Below, piece by piece: positions 33,608-45,995 of a DNA stretch of 64,000 bases. The notes beneath the pieces were generated by a model. That model searched no databases, was not told the origin of the DNA, and saw only the letters and a program-made list of their open reading frames with translations. Origin of the DNA: Lysobacter auxotrophicus. Its GTDB lineage: Bacteria > Pseudomonadota > Gammaproteobacteria > Xanthomonadales > Xanthomonadaceae. The position numbers and the translations under genes are program-made. Numbering within the stretch: position 1 is the stretch's first letter; each line of letters opens with the position of its first letter. The DNA lies in contig NZ_AP027041.1 in assembly GCF_027924565.1 (NCBI RefSeq), positions 2,294,001-2,358,000 on the forward strand. The letters run 5' to 3'.

Positions 33608-34216
33608 TCAGGAACGCGAGGCGCGCTTCGGATCGGAACTGCCTTGCGCGCCGGCCCCGGCGACGTCGAACGCGCGCGCGTGCCGCTCGATGCAGGAGGA
33701 CGGAAGCGTAAGCATCGACGCGATCTCGTCGGCGGATCGTCCCCGTTCGAACATCTGCGCGATCTCGCGTCGCAGCACGAGGTCGTCCATGTGGCCGGCC
33801 CACTCGTCGATGGCGTCGGCGAAGCTCGGGCTGACGACGATCTCGCCCTGGTCCACCGCACGGATGGCGGCGTTCAATTCCAGCGCAGGCGCGGCCTTGT
33901 CGATCAACCCGCGCACGCCCTGTGCGAGCAATGCGCGAAGCAGGACGCCGTTGGACATGGTCGTCAGCATGATTACGGGCAAATCCGGCCACTGCGTCCG
34001 CACGCGATGAACCATCTCGATGCCATCGACCTGCGCGTCGACCGGCATCGCGTAATCGCAGACGAGGAGATCGCATGGCAGTTCACGCAGTGCGGCGAAC
34101 ACCTCGTCCGGCGACCGCGCACGCGCGACAACCGTCGCGCCCGTCGCGGCGACGGCAGCGCCAACGGAGGCGAGCACCGGAAGGTGGTCGTCCGCGATCA
34201 CGATACGTTTGGACAT
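33608..34216 (-). CDS. Response regulator with degenerate C-terminal HTH
   Basis: A 202-residue regulator. The receiver domain is intact: DD at 9-10, the phosphoacceptor Asp54 (LLVCDYAMP), Thr near 86 and Lys107. The C-terminal part (LVLRREIAQMFERGRSADEI, then ASMLTLPSSCIERHARAF) has the spacing of a LuxR-type helix-turn-helix but lacks the usual LSxREx start and the TVxxH recognition-helix consensus. It may bind DNA differently or act through protein contacts. It pairs with the second regulator 106 bases away and with the divergent BvgS-like kinase; the receivers of both begin with a similar ADDH stretch, which suggests duplication. Confidence 0.82.
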   Translation of the reverse strand: MSKRIVIADDHLPVLASVGAAVAATGATVVARARSPDEVFAALRELPCDLLVCDYAMPVDAQVDGIEMVHRVRTQWPDLPVIMLTTMSNGVLLRALLAQGVRGLIDKAAPALELNAAIRAVDQGEIVVSPSFADAIDEWAGHMDDLVLRREIAQMFERGRSADEIASMLTLPSSCIERHARAFDVAGAGAQGSSDPKRASRS

Positions 34217-34322
34217 GGCTCCGTCGCTCTACGGTGGCCCGCGAAGTGTGCGCCCCGGACCCAGCCCGCACCATCGGAATGGTCCGGATCTCGCCGGGCC
34301 GGCGCTTCGGCGGGCCCGGCCC

Positions 34323-34952
34323 TCAGGCCAGGCCGTTCTCGCGCGCGTATGCGTACAGCTCGGCCTCGTTCTCCAGGCCCAGCTTGCGCATGGCGTCGAT
34401 CTTCTGCCGACTGATGGTCTTCAAGCTGCGATCCAACTGCTGCGCGATCTCTGTTACCGTCAGGCCGGACGCCAGCAGGCGGATGATTTCGGCTTCACGC
34501 GCACTTAACGTGCCGCGCCCACGGCGCTTTCCCATCGCGTCGAGTTGCCGCCGCAGGCCCGGCGAGATGAAGACGCGACGGTTGGCCGCCGACTTCACGG
34601 CGATCGGGAGGATTTCCATGTCCTCGGTCTTTTCGACGATGCCCAGTACGGCGGCGCGCAACAGCGAGTCGAGGATTCCCACGTTTCCGATCATGGTCAT
34701 CACCACGATGGGCAGCAGCGGATGACGCTCGCGCAGCTCCTTGATCATTTCCGTGCCGTCGGGCGATGCGCTGTTGGGCATCGCGAAATCGGTGACGACG
34801 ACGTCGCAGGCTTCGTTGTTCTCGAGCGCCGCCAACAGTTCGTCGCTGGAGCGCGCTTCTCCCACCACGGCGATTCCGCTCGCTTCCAGGATCGCCCTCG
34901 CACCGCGAAGAACCACCGGATGATCGTCGGCCAGAAATACTCGCAGGTTCAT
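34323..34952 (-). CDS. LuxR/NarL-family response regulator, BvgA-like
   Basis: A 209-residue response regulator. The receiver has ADDHPVVLRGARAILE, Asp55 (VVVTDFAMPN) and a Lys in GIVEKTEDME. The C-terminal GerE domain is complete: LSAREAEIIRLLASGLTVTE, IAQQLDRSLKTISRQK, then IDAMRKLG. This is the BvgA/EvgA/RcsB layout. It is divergent from the BvgS-like hybrid kinase with 69 bases between starts, so the kinase is its likely partner. The targets are unknown; the shared intergenic region could carry an autoregulatory site, but I saw no clear palindrome. Confidence 0.92.
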   Translation of the reverse strand: MNLRVFLADDHPVVLRGARAILEASGIAVVGEARSSDELLAALENNEACDVVVTDFAMPNSASPDGTEMIKELRERHPLLPIVVMTMIGNVGILDSLLRAAVLGIVEKTEDMEILPIAVKSAANRRVFISPGLRRQLDAMGKRRGRGTLSAREAEIIRLLASGLTVTEIAQQLDRSLKTISRQKIDAMRKLGLENEAELYAYARENGLA

Positions 34953-35021
34953 GAAGGCGTGCCCGCCGGAGGAGGAAGCTCCGGGCCGATAGGATATCCC
35001 CCTGCGGTCGCGCGCGCACCG

Positions 35022-38000
35022 ATGACGATGTTCCGTCGTGTCGCATGGCTGCTGCTTCTTTTCGTCGCGAACCTCGCGCATGCGGCCTCGATCGGGCTCG
35101 CCGACGACGAACGCCAATGGGTGCGCACGCATCCGACGATCACGGTAGCGACCTACGAAGGCGGCTGGCCGCCGTTCGAACGTTTCGACGGCGAAACATT
35201 GAGTGGACTCGGGCCGGCCTACCTGCACGAGGTTGCGCGCCAGCTCGGCGTGCGCGTCGCCGTTCGTCGCTACCCGACGTGGGAAGAAGCCTTCGCGGCG
35301 GCGTGCCGACGCGAGGTCGACGTGCTGATGAATGTCTCGCTCGTACCCGAGCGCACGCCGTGCCTGGTGTTCACCTCGGCCTATTTCGAAAGCGCACCCG
35401 TGTCGGTCGGCCTGGCGAGCCGCAGCGATCTGCTCGCACCCGATCGACTGGCATCGGCGCGCATCCTCGTCGATCGCGGTGCATCGATCGAACGCTCTGC
35501 GCGCGCGAGGTTTCCGGGCGCGCGGATCACCGCAATCACCGACACGCGACAGGCGCTGGACGCCCTGCAGAACGCGCAGGCCGATGTCTTCATCGGCAAT
35601 CCCTACGTCGCCCGCACGACGCTGGCGACCGGCGCCTGGCCCAAGCTCGCGGTGCTCGCGCCGATCGACCTGCCGCCCGACACGTTGCACTTCGCCGTGC
35701 CGGACGATCGCAAGCCGCTTGCCAGTGCGATCGACAAGGCACTCGCTCGCATCACGCCGCAGCAGCGCCTGGCGTACGAAACCCGGTGGCTTGGTACGTC
35801 GTCCACGGTCGTCGCGCGCGCGGGACGCGTGCCGCTCACGCGCGACGAGGAACTCTGGCTCGAACGCATCGCGCCGCCGCGCGTCGGCTACGCACGCGAC
35901 TGGGAGCCGATCAGCTTTACCGGCGACGACGGACGCATGAGCGGGGTCGCCGCCGAGTACCTGCAGATGATGCACACGCGACTCGGCTTGAAGCTGGGGC
36001 CGGAATCCTCGGGCAACATCGAGGACCTGCGCGGCAAGATGCGTCGTGGCGAAGTCGATCTCGTGCCGATGCCCGCGAGCGCACCGGTCGGTCCGGAGTG
36101 GGCGCTCACGTCGGCCTTCACGCGCGTCAGCCTCGTGATCGTCATGCGCGCCAGTTCGCACGCGATCAGCGGGCTGGACGACCTGGATGGAAAGCGCATC
36201 ACCATCGTGGGCCCCGCGCGTGCCGCACGGGTCAAGGCGGAGTTGCCCAACGCCGTGGTCGTGCGGGTGGACGGCATTCCGGCGGGACTGCGCGCAGTGG
36301 AACGCGGAGACGCGGACGCCTATGTCGGCGACATGATGTCGGCGGACCGGCCGCTTCGAAGCGGCCAGTACCCGACGCTCCGTCTCGCCGCGCCGGCCGG
36401 CTTCGACGAAGACCTGGTGTTCGGCGTACGAGGGCAGTACCAGCCGTTGATCCCGCTGATCAACCGCATGCTCGGCGCGTTGAGTGCCGAAGAGCGTCAG
36501 CGCATTCGTTCCGGGTGGCTCGAAGTGCAGGTCTCCAGCGGCGTGGAGTGGCGCACCGTCGCGATCGGCGCTGCATTCGCCGCTCTGCTGGTCTCGGTCC
36601 TCGCGTTCGCCTACGTGCGCACGCGCAAGGAGATCCGCCGCCGGGAGAAGACCGACAGCCTGATGCGCGATCTCACGCGCAACCTGCCCGGCGTGATCTT
36701 CAAGATCACGCGCGATCCGCAGGGCAACTACGCCCTGCCCTTCGTCGCCGGCAACACGCGCGAGCTGTTCGGGCTGGAGCACGATGAACTCATCTCCGGC
36801 GAGCAACCCGGATTGGCGGGCCGCATCGACGATCGCGATCGCGAACGACTGCGCGCGACCTTCGACCAATCGACCATGGACCTCGCGCCGATCGAGATGG
36901 ATTTCCGCACGGTTGCGCCCGCGCCGGATCGCTGGATACGCGTGAGCGCGGTGGCGCGTCGCCTCGACGACAACCTGGTGCACTGGAGCGGGTACTGGGT
37001 CGACGTGAGCGCGTCGCATCGCCAGTCCGAAGCGCTCGACGCCGCGCGGCAATCGGCGGAGAACGCCGCGGCCGGGCGCGCCAACTTCCTCGCGGCGATG
37101 AGCCACGAGATCCGCACCCCGATGGCCGGCATCGCCGGCATCATCGAGATCCTCTCGCGCAGCGACGTCAACGACGACCAGCAGTACCTGCTGGGCCTCG
37201 TGCAGGATTACGCGCAGGCGCTGCGGACGATCCTCGACGACGTGCTGGACCTGTCGCGCATCGAGGCCGGACGGCTCGACCTGGAACCGGTCGAGACGGA
37301 CCTGCGCGTCCTGGTGTGCAACTCGATCGAGCTGGTGCTGGATCTGTGCCGGCGCAAGAACCTGCGTTGCCTGTGCCACATCGATCCGTCGCTCGCCGGC
37401 ATGGTGCTGGCGGATCCGACGCGCTTGCGGCAGATCCTGCTGAACCTGCTGAGCAATGCGATCAAGTTCACCAGCGCGGGGTACGTCGCCGTGTCGCTGC
37501 AGGTGCTCGACAGCGGCGACGGGTCGCAGACGTGGTGCCTTGCCGTCGCGGACACGGGCATCGGCATCGCATCGGAAGAACAGGGCAAGCTGTTCCACGC
37601 GTTCACGCAGGCCGAAGCGAGCACGTCGCGCACCTACGGCGGCAGCGGATTGGGACTCGCGATCTGCCGGCGGTTGTCCGAACTGATGCAGGCGCGACTG
37701 GAACTGGAAAGCGCGCGCGGCGCCGGCACGCGCGTGTCGCTCACACTCACCACGCCCGTCGTCCGGCTCGACGCGCGCGACCCGTCGCTCGACGGCCGCA
37801 CGATCGCGATTCGTGCTGGCGACGAGGACGTTGCCGACGGGCTGCAGGAGATCGTCATCGCATTCGGCGCGCAGATCGTCGAGCCTTCGCAGGCGCAACT
37901 GCTGCTCGCCGACGCGCCCTCGCCCGCGGGCGAGGGCGCGCACTGGGTGCCGCTCGTGCCCGACAGTCCGGACGCGCCGCGTCATGCCATCGTCATCGAG

Positions 38001-38891
38001 CCGCTGCTTCCCACGCATGTGCGCCGTGCCTGCGTCCTGGCGCTCGACGACGCGTCGACCCGCGAACATGCAAGCGCGCCCATCACGATGCGCGCCGGCC
38101 ACATCCTCGTGGCGGAAGACCATTCGACCAACCAGCTGCTGATGAAGCGCCAGCTTGCCGAACTGGGCCTGCGCTGCCGCGTGGTGTCCACCGGCGAACA
38201 GGCGCTGGCGGCGTTGGCGACGGACCATTTCGACCTGCTCATCACCGACCTGCAGATGCCCGGCATGAGTGGTTTCGAGCTCGCGCGCGCGATCCGTGCC
38301 GGCGAAGCCGCCGAAGGCCGGACTGCATTGCCCATCCTTGCGCTCAGCGCGGGCGTGATGTCAGAGGACGAAGTGCGCTGCCGGGACGCCGGCATGAACG
38401 GCCACCTGCGCAAACCCATCGGGCTGGATGAACTCATGCGACAACTGGAACGCTGGCTACCCCACGAAGCGCGGGACGAAGCGGGCGACGCGACGGCATC
38501 GGCGCCGCTGCAACAACCGCCGCCCCCGCTCGAAGCGCCACTGGAGCCGCTCGATCTGGCGATGCTCACGCGCAGCTTCGGGTCGCGCGAAACGGTCTGC
38601 CTCGTCGCCGAAGACCTGCTCGCCAACCTGCCCAGCGATCTCGACGATCTGCGGCGCTCGCACGATGAGCACGACGCGGAGCGCATGGGCCGTGCGCTGC
38701 ATCGCATCACCGGCGCGCTGGGGACGTTCGGCTATCGCAACCTCGCCGCCGACCTGCGCACCGCGACACGCATCGCCGAAGCCGGCACGCTCGTGCCGTC
38801 GGACGAAATCGCACGCCTGCTGCGCCGCGTCGACGGCACGCTGTTCGAACTCGGCGAGTTCGTGACGAAGAGCAAGGCGGGCGTCGACTAG
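35022..38891 (+). CDS. BvgS/EvgS-like hybrid sensor histidine kinase
   Basis: A 1289-residue unorthodox kinase. In order: Sec signal (1-22); two periplasmic solute-binding (Venus flytrap) domains at about 35-258 and 270-502; one membrane span near 512-533; a PAS domain near 550-665; HisKA with His695 (AAMSHEIRTPMAG); HATPase with N-box LLSNAIKF and GGSGLG; a segment at about 915-1015 that resembles a receiver without the acceptor Asp; a receiver with Asp1076 (ITDLQMPGMSG) and Lys1131; a proline-rich linker; and an HPt with His1227 (LHRITGALGTFG), in which the usual Lys after the His is replaced. The ligand is unknown. Two divergent response regulators are the likely partners. Confidence 0.93.
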   Translation: MTMFRRVAWLLLLFVANLAHAASIGLADDERQWVRTHPTITVATYEGGWPPFERFDGETLSGLGPAYLHEVARQLGVRVAVRRYPTWEEAFAAACRREVDVLMNVSLVPERTPCLVFTSAYFESAPVSVGLASRSDLLAPDRLASARILVDRGASIERSARARFPGARITAITDTRQALDALQNAQADVFIGNPYVARTTLATGAWPKLAVLAPIDLPPDTLHFAVPDDRKPLASAIDKALARITPQQRLAYETRWLGTSSTVVARAGRVPLTRDEELWLERIAPPRVGYARDWEPISFTGDDGRMSGVAAEYLQMMHTRLGLKLGPESSGNIEDLRGKMRRGEVDLVPMPASAPVGPEWALTSAFTRVSLVIVMRASSHAISGLDDLDGKRITIVGPARAARVKAELPNAVVVRVDGIPAGLRAVERGDADAYVGDMMSADRPLRSGQYPTLRLAAPAGFDEDLVFGVRGQYQPLIPLINRMLGALSAEERQRIRSGWLEVQVSSGVEWRTVAIGAAFAALLVSVLAFAYVRTRKEIRRREKTDSLMRDLTRNLPGVIFKITRDPQGNYALPFVAGNTRELFGLEHDELISGEQPGLAGRIDDRDRERLRATFDQSTMDLAPIEMDFRTVAPAPDRWIRVSAVARRLDDNLVHWSGYWVDVSASHRQSEALDAARQSAENAAAGRANFLAAMSHEIRTPMAGIAGIIEILSRSDVNDDQQYLLGLVQDYAQALRTILDDVLDLSRIEAGRLDLEPVETDLRVLVCNSIELVLDLCRRKNLRCLCHIDPSLAGMVLADPTRLRQILLNLLSNAIKFTSAGYVAVSLQVLDSGDGSQTWCLAVADTGIGIASEEQGKLFHAFTQAEASTSRTYGGSGLGLAICRRLSELMQARLELESARGAGTRVSLTLTTPVVRLDARDPSLDGRTIAIRAGDEDVADGLQEIVIAFGAQIVEPSQAQLLLADAPSPAGEGAHWVPLVPDSPDAPRHAIVIEPLLPTHVRRACVLALDDASTREHASAPITMRAGHILVAEDHSTNQLLMKRQLAELGLRCRVVSTGEQALAALATDHFDLLITDLQMPGMSGFELARAIRAGEAAEGRTALPILALSAGVMSEDEVRCRDAGMNGHLRKPIGLDELMRQLERWLPHEARDEAGDATASAPLQQPPPPLEAPLEPLDLAMLTRSFGSRETVCLVAEDLLANLPSDLDDLRRSHDEHDAERMGRALHRITGALGTFGYRNLAADLRTATRIAEAGTLVPSDEIARLLRRVDGTLFELGEFVTKSKAGVD

Positions 38892-38910
38892 ACCTCGACG
38901 CGTGTCACCG

Positions 38911-40629
38911 TCAGGCGACGGTTTCGCGATGCACGACGACCAGCTGCACGGCGTCGCCGCCGCGGTAGTCGTCGGTTTCCAGGCGATAGGCGATGCGCAC
39001 GCGCGGCGGCGGCGCCAGCCCAGCCCATCCACCGAATTCGATCGCATTGAGGCGTCGGCCCGACAGGCCGAGTTCGAGCTTCAGGTGCCGCTCGCCAACA
39101 ACGCGCCAGCCGAGCACGTCGAACTCGCCGTCGAACTGCGGCTCGGCGAAACCTTGTCCCCACGGGCCGCCATCGCGCAGCGCTTCGGCACTGGCGCGGC
39201 AGAAGTCGTCGGCGGCCAGCTCGCCGTCGCTGAGCAGCTCCGCCTGCAGCAACTCGGGCGTGAGCAGCGAGGTGGCGCAATCGCGGAACGCGTCGGCGAA
39301 GGCCGCGAAGGCGTCGGCGCGCAACGATAGCCCCGCCGCCATGGCATGGCCGCCGAAGCGTTCGATCAGCTGCGGATGGCGCGCGTGCACGTCGGCGAGC
39401 GCGTCACGGATGTGGAAGCCGGGGATCGAACGCGCCGAGCCGCGCAGCGAATCGCTTCCCGGCTCCGCCGGCGCGAACGCGATGACCGGCCGGTGCAATC
39501 GCTCCTTCATCTTCGACGCGACCAGGCCGACCACGCCCGGATGCCATTCCGCGTCGAACAGGCAGATCGCCGCGGGCGCCGCGCCTTCGCCGATCGCAAC
39601 GCGATCGAGCGCGCGTTCGGCGTCGTCGGTCATCTGCTGCTGCACCGCGCGGCGCTCGCTGTTGATCTCGTTGAGCGTCGCGGCGATGTCGCGCGCGCGC
39701 GAGAGGTCGTTGGTGAGCAGGCACTCGATGCCCAGCGACATGTCCTCCAGCCGGCCCGCTGCGTTGAGACGCGGCCCGACCGCGTAGCCGATGTCGGTCG
39801 CGGTAAGTCGCGCCGGATCGCGCTGCGAGACTTCGATCAGCGCACGAAGCCCGGCACTGCCCTGCCCCGCGCGCAAGCGGCGCAGGCCGGCGGCGACAAG
39901 CGCGCGGTTGTTCGCGTCCAGCGGCACGACGTCGGCCACGGTGCCGACGGCAACGAGGTCGAGCAGCACCTGCAGGTCCGGCTCTTTTCCGACGAACGCC
40001 CCCTGCTCGCGCAGGCGGCGGCGCAACGCGAGCAGCACGTAGAACATCACGCCGACGCCGGCGAGGCACTTGCTCGGGAACGCATCGCCGCGCAGGTTCG
40101 GATCGACGATCGCGTCGGCGGGCGGGAGGTGTTCGCCCGGCAGGTGATGGTCGGTGACCAGCACTTGCCAGCCGCGCGCCTTCGCCGCCGTGATGCCGGC
40201 GTGGCACGCGATGCCGTGATCGACCGTGACCAGCAGATCCGGCTGCAGCGCGGCGAGTTCGTCCACCAGCGCAGGCGAAAGGCCGTAACCGTGCACGATG
40301 CGGTTGGGCACGGCGTGCGACACGCGCTTCGCGCCGAGCATGCGCAGGCCGCGCACGCCGACCGCGCAGGCGGTGGCGCCGTCGCAATCGAAATCGCCGA
40401 CAACGACGATGTGGCGGTCTTCCGCAATGGCGGTGGCGAGCAGCGCGGTTGCCGCGTCGAGGCCGCCGAGCAGTTCCGGCGGATGCAGGTGCGCCAGTCG
40501 CGGCTGCGCGAGTTCCATCGTCGTCGCCCCGCGCGATGCGTACAGGCGACGCAACAGCTCCGGCATGGAATCCGGCCAAAGACCCGGATCGACGCAATCG
40601 CGACGACGCAGACGCGCGACCGGTTTCAT
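38911..40629 (-). CDS. recJ: Single-stranded-DNA-specific exonuclease RecJ
   Basis: 5'-3' exonuclease in recombination and mismatch repair. The 572-residue DHH-superfamily protein shows motif I DFDCDGATACAVG, the DHG motif VTVDHGIACHAG, the DHH motif VTDHHLPGE and LVAVGTVADVVPLD; the DHHA1 domain carries ERFGGHAMAAG. The C-terminal OB fold ends in QLVVVHRETVA. The ATG at 40629 overlaps the rpfE stop (ATGA), so it is co-translated with rpfE and greA upstream. Its stop faces that of the hybrid kinase at only 19 bases. Confidence 0.96.
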   Translation of the reverse strand: MKPVARLRRRDCVDPGLWPDSMPELLRRLYASRGATTMELAQPRLAHLHPPELLGGLDAATALLATAIAEDRHIVVVGDFDCDGATACAVGVRGLRMLGAKRVSHAVPNRIVHGYGLSPALVDELAALQPDLLVTVDHGIACHAGITAAKARGWQVLVTDHHLPGEHLPPADAIVDPNLRGDAFPSKCLAGVGVMFYVLLALRRRLREQGAFVGKEPDLQVLLDLVAVGTVADVVPLDANNRALVAAGLRRLRAGQGSAGLRALIEVSQRDPARLTATDIGYAVGPRLNAAGRLEDMSLGIECLLTNDLSRARDIAATLNEINSERRAVQQQMTDDAERALDRVAIGEGAAPAAICLFDAEWHPGVVGLVASKMKERLHRPVIAFAPAEPGSDSLRGSARSIPGFHIRDALADVHARHPQLIERFGGHAMAAGLSLRADAFAAFADAFRDCATSLLTPELLQAELLSDGELAADDFCRASAEALRDGGPWGQGFAEPQFDGEFDVLGWRVVGERHLKLELGLSGRRLNAIEFGGWAGLAPPPRVRIAYRLETDDYRGGDAVQLVVVHRETVA

Positions 40630-41588
40630 TCGTGAGCGTTCCCGGGCGTGTCGGCCGTCGCGGCGATGAACGAGGCGAGCGGGCGGCGCCAGAAACGCCA
40701 GCGCTGCGAACGCGCGAGGTCGTAGCGCGCGCCGTCGTCGAATTCGACCCGCAACTGCTTCAGTTCTCCGCCCCCGACAGCCTGGAGCAGCGGCGCGAAC
40801 CAGCCGCGTTCGAGCAGCGCGAGATCGCGCGCATCGCGCAGGTCGTACAAGGTATTGCCTGCGTCGGCGCGGCCGTTCCACGAGGCCGGCTTGGCCGCCA
40901 CGTCCACGCCACCGATCGCGGCGAGCGCCGTCACGCTTTCGTCGTCGCTCGCGATACGCGTGTAAGCGGACTGCACGCGGTCGGGCAGCGTGCCCGCGCC
41001 CCAGAACCACAGCGAATTGACCGGCGCGAGCCCGGCGGCGGCGCGTTGCGCGTTCAACGGATGGTTGTGCAGCACGACCTGCGCCTCGCTCAGCAATGCA
41101 CGCCAGCGGCGGCCGTCCGGGCCTTGCGGTAATTCGTCGAACAGATCGGCGCCAAGCGCCTGCTCCGGCGCGGTGAATTCCGGCCACTTTGCGCCGGTCG
41201 GCAGGCGCAGGTACCAGCGCGACGGCGCGGGGGCATCGATCGGGAAACCCGCATCGCCGAACAGCGGCTTGAGCGGTTTGAGCAGCGCGGCGGCGTCCTG
41301 CGCGTTCAAGCCCAGCGCTTCGCCGTAGGACAGCAGACGCGCGCCATTGATGTCGGGCCGCACGTAGGCGGGATCGGCGCGAAGCCACGCCGCACCCGCC
41401 GCATCGCCTGCATCGCGCTGGCGCGAGGCCGCTGCCACCGGCCAGCCGCGCGGCAGGACGTCGAGAAGGTTCGACAATGCATCGCCGACGCGCTCGCTGC
41501 GATCGGCGCGCGCCAGGGCGCGTCCGGTGTCGACGGACAGGCGCTGGCCGCCGAAGCGTGCGCGCGGCGGCAGCAGCAGCGTGATCAT
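40626..41588 (-). CDS. rpfE: RpfE homologue
   Basis: A 320-residue cytosolic protein matching the xanthomonad RpfE family: start MITLLLPPRARFGGQRL, central WYLRLPTGAKWPEFTAPEQA and VVLHNHPLNAQRAAAG, and LAPVNSLWFWGAGTLP near the middle. RpfE is sometimes annotated as phosphoglycerate mutase-like; I see no catalytic motif that proves this. In Xanthomonas, rpfE lies between recJ and greA, as here, and belongs to the wider regulation-of-pathogenicity-factors region. It is separated from greA by eight bases and overlaps recJ, forming a greA-rpfE-recJ operon. Confidence 0.85.
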   Translation of the reverse strand: MITLLLPPRARFGGQRLSVDTGRALARADRSERVGDALSNLLDVLPRGWPVAAASRQRDAGDAAGAAWLRADPAYVRPDINGARLLSYGEALGLNAQDAAALLKPLKPLFGDAGFPIDAPAPSRWYLRLPTGAKWPEFTAPEQALGADLFDELPQGPDGRRWRALLSEAQVVLHNHPLNAQRAAAGLAPVNSLWFWGAGTLPDRVQSAYTRIASDDESVTALAAIGGVDVAAKPASWNGRADAGNTLYDLRDARDLALLERGWFAPLLQAVGGGELKQLRVEFDDGARYDLARSQRWRFWRRPLASFIAATADTPGNAHE

Positions 41589-41596
41589 CGACGGGA

Positions 41597-42073
41597 TCAG
41601 CCGGCGTAACTGACGCCGACGATCTCGTACTCGCGGGTGCCGCCCGGCGCGTCGATGGTGATCGTGTCGCCCTCGTGCTTGCCGATGAGCGCGCGCGCGA
41701 CCGGCGAGGAAATGGCGATCAGGCCGAGTTTGATGTCGGCTTCCAGGTCGCCCACGATCTGGTAGCGGCGTTCTTCGTCGGTTTCGGTGTCGGCCAGTTC
41801 GACCGTGGCGCCGAAGACGACGCGCGACCCGGCGTTGAGCGAGGCCACGTCGATGACCTGCGCGTGCGACAGCTCGGATTCGAGCTGCTTGATGCGGCCT
41901 TCGATGAAGCCCTGCTGTTCGCGGGCCGCGTGGTATTCGGCGTTTTCCTTGAGGTCGCCGTGCGCGCGCGCTTCGGCGATCGCGTTGATCACCGCCGGGC
42001 GCTTGACCGACTTCAATTCTTCCAGCTCGGCGCGCAGACGCTGCGCGCCCTGAAGGGTAATGGGTGCTCGCAT
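41597..42073 (-). CDS. greA: Transcription elongation factor GreA
   Basis: Rescues backtracked RNA polymerase by stimulating transcript cleavage. The 158 residues show the N-terminal coiled coil with the acidic tip ([20 protein letters not shown]) and the C-terminal FKBP-like domain ([35 protein letters not shown]). First gene of greA-rpfE-recJ; carB lies 221 bases upstream, separated by a palindromic repeat. Confidence 0.97.
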   Translation of the reverse strand: MRAPITLQGAQRLRAELEELKSVKRPAVINAIAEARAHGDLKENAEYHAAREQQGFIEGRIKQLESELSHAQVIDVASLNAGSRVVFGATVELADTETDEERRYQIVGDLEADIKLGLIAISSPVARALIGKHEGDTITIDAPGGTREYEIVGVSYAG

Positions 42074-42182
42074 TGCTTGTTCTTCCTGTGCGCCGGGCGC
42101 GGAAGCCCGGCGGTGGCGATATGCGGATTCTGTATCAGATGGGCGCCGGGGTGAACCCGTCTGGCCCGGAGCGCCTCCAAGT

Positions 42183-42284
42183 CGTCATTCCCGCGAAGGC
42201 GGGAATCCAACGGTCCGCAGCGTCACGCCCTCCGTCGGGCGTGATACCCGCCAGCGTGGATCCCCGCCTGCGCGGGGATGACGG
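42183..42284. repeat. Composite inverted REP element between greA and carB
   Basis: Left arm CGTCATTCCCGCGAAGGCGG, continuing to GGAATCC, and right arm GGATCCCCGCCTGCGCGG, continuing to GGATGACGG, face each other. A central hairpin (TCACGCCC/GGGCGTGA) lies between them. Total length is about 102 bases. The same architecture occurs at 55.13-55.24 kb. Confidence 0.78.
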
Positions 42285-42294
42285 TCTTGAGTCC

Positions 42295-45543
<3,249 letters not shown>

Positions 45544-45551
45544 GGGGGTCC

Positions 45552-45995
45552 TCAGTAAAGTCGTTCCTGCCACGCGTCGGGCGCGAGCCAGGTGATCTGG
45601 TCGGGCGATCGGGCGTCGATCGCGCCATGGTTCACGGCAGCAAGCACCGCCTGCTGCATGGCGTTCCAGCTGTCGGCGGCCGCGCCGATGCGCGCGCCGA
45701 GCCGGTTGTTGTGCGCATCCATCGCACGTGATGCGTTGCCCTGCCCGTCGCGCTCCATCACCTGGGTCACGAGGTCCACGCAGCGCGGGGACAAGGTGTA
45801 GGCGACGATCGCGCTGGCGAGCGAGTGGCGGTACGCATCGGCCGGGCCGTTGCGACCGCCGGGCAATCCGGCGGCGAAGAACTGCGAGTACGTCGCCACC
45901 ATCACGAAGGCCGGATAGGCGCCCAGCACGACCGCAATAACGAAGAACCTGCGCCAGTGGCGCTTGCGGGCGGGCTTGGCGGCCGGCCGGATCAC
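45552..45995 (-). CDS. Small membrane-anchored protein, DUF6973-like
   Basis: A 147-residue protein with a basic N-terminus ([17 protein letters not shown]) and one membrane span ([17 protein letters not shown], about 18-36), so most of it should be periplasmic. The outside part has [20 protein letters not shown] and [16 protein letters not shown], a pattern resembling the DUF6973 family (NGxADAxRH and DxHNN); I am only moderately sure of that assignment. Its GTG start overlaps the carA stop (GTGA), and carB follows after eight bases, so it is translated within the carAB operon. Function is unknown. Confidence 0.7.
   Translation of the reverse strand: MIRPAAKPARKRHWRRFFVIAVVLGAYPAFVMVATYSQFFAAGLPGGRNGPADAYRHSLASAIVAYTLSPRCVDLVTQVMERDGQGNASRAMDAHNNRLGARIGAAADSWNAMQQAVLAAVNHGAIDARSPDQITWLAPDAWQERLY

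Noticed and set aside
34323-38228. A 1301-codon open frame antisense to the BvgS-like kinase
   Set aside because: It only shares its last part with the real regulator gene; upstream it is a GC-rich antisense shadow full of Arg, Ala, Gly and His with no domain.
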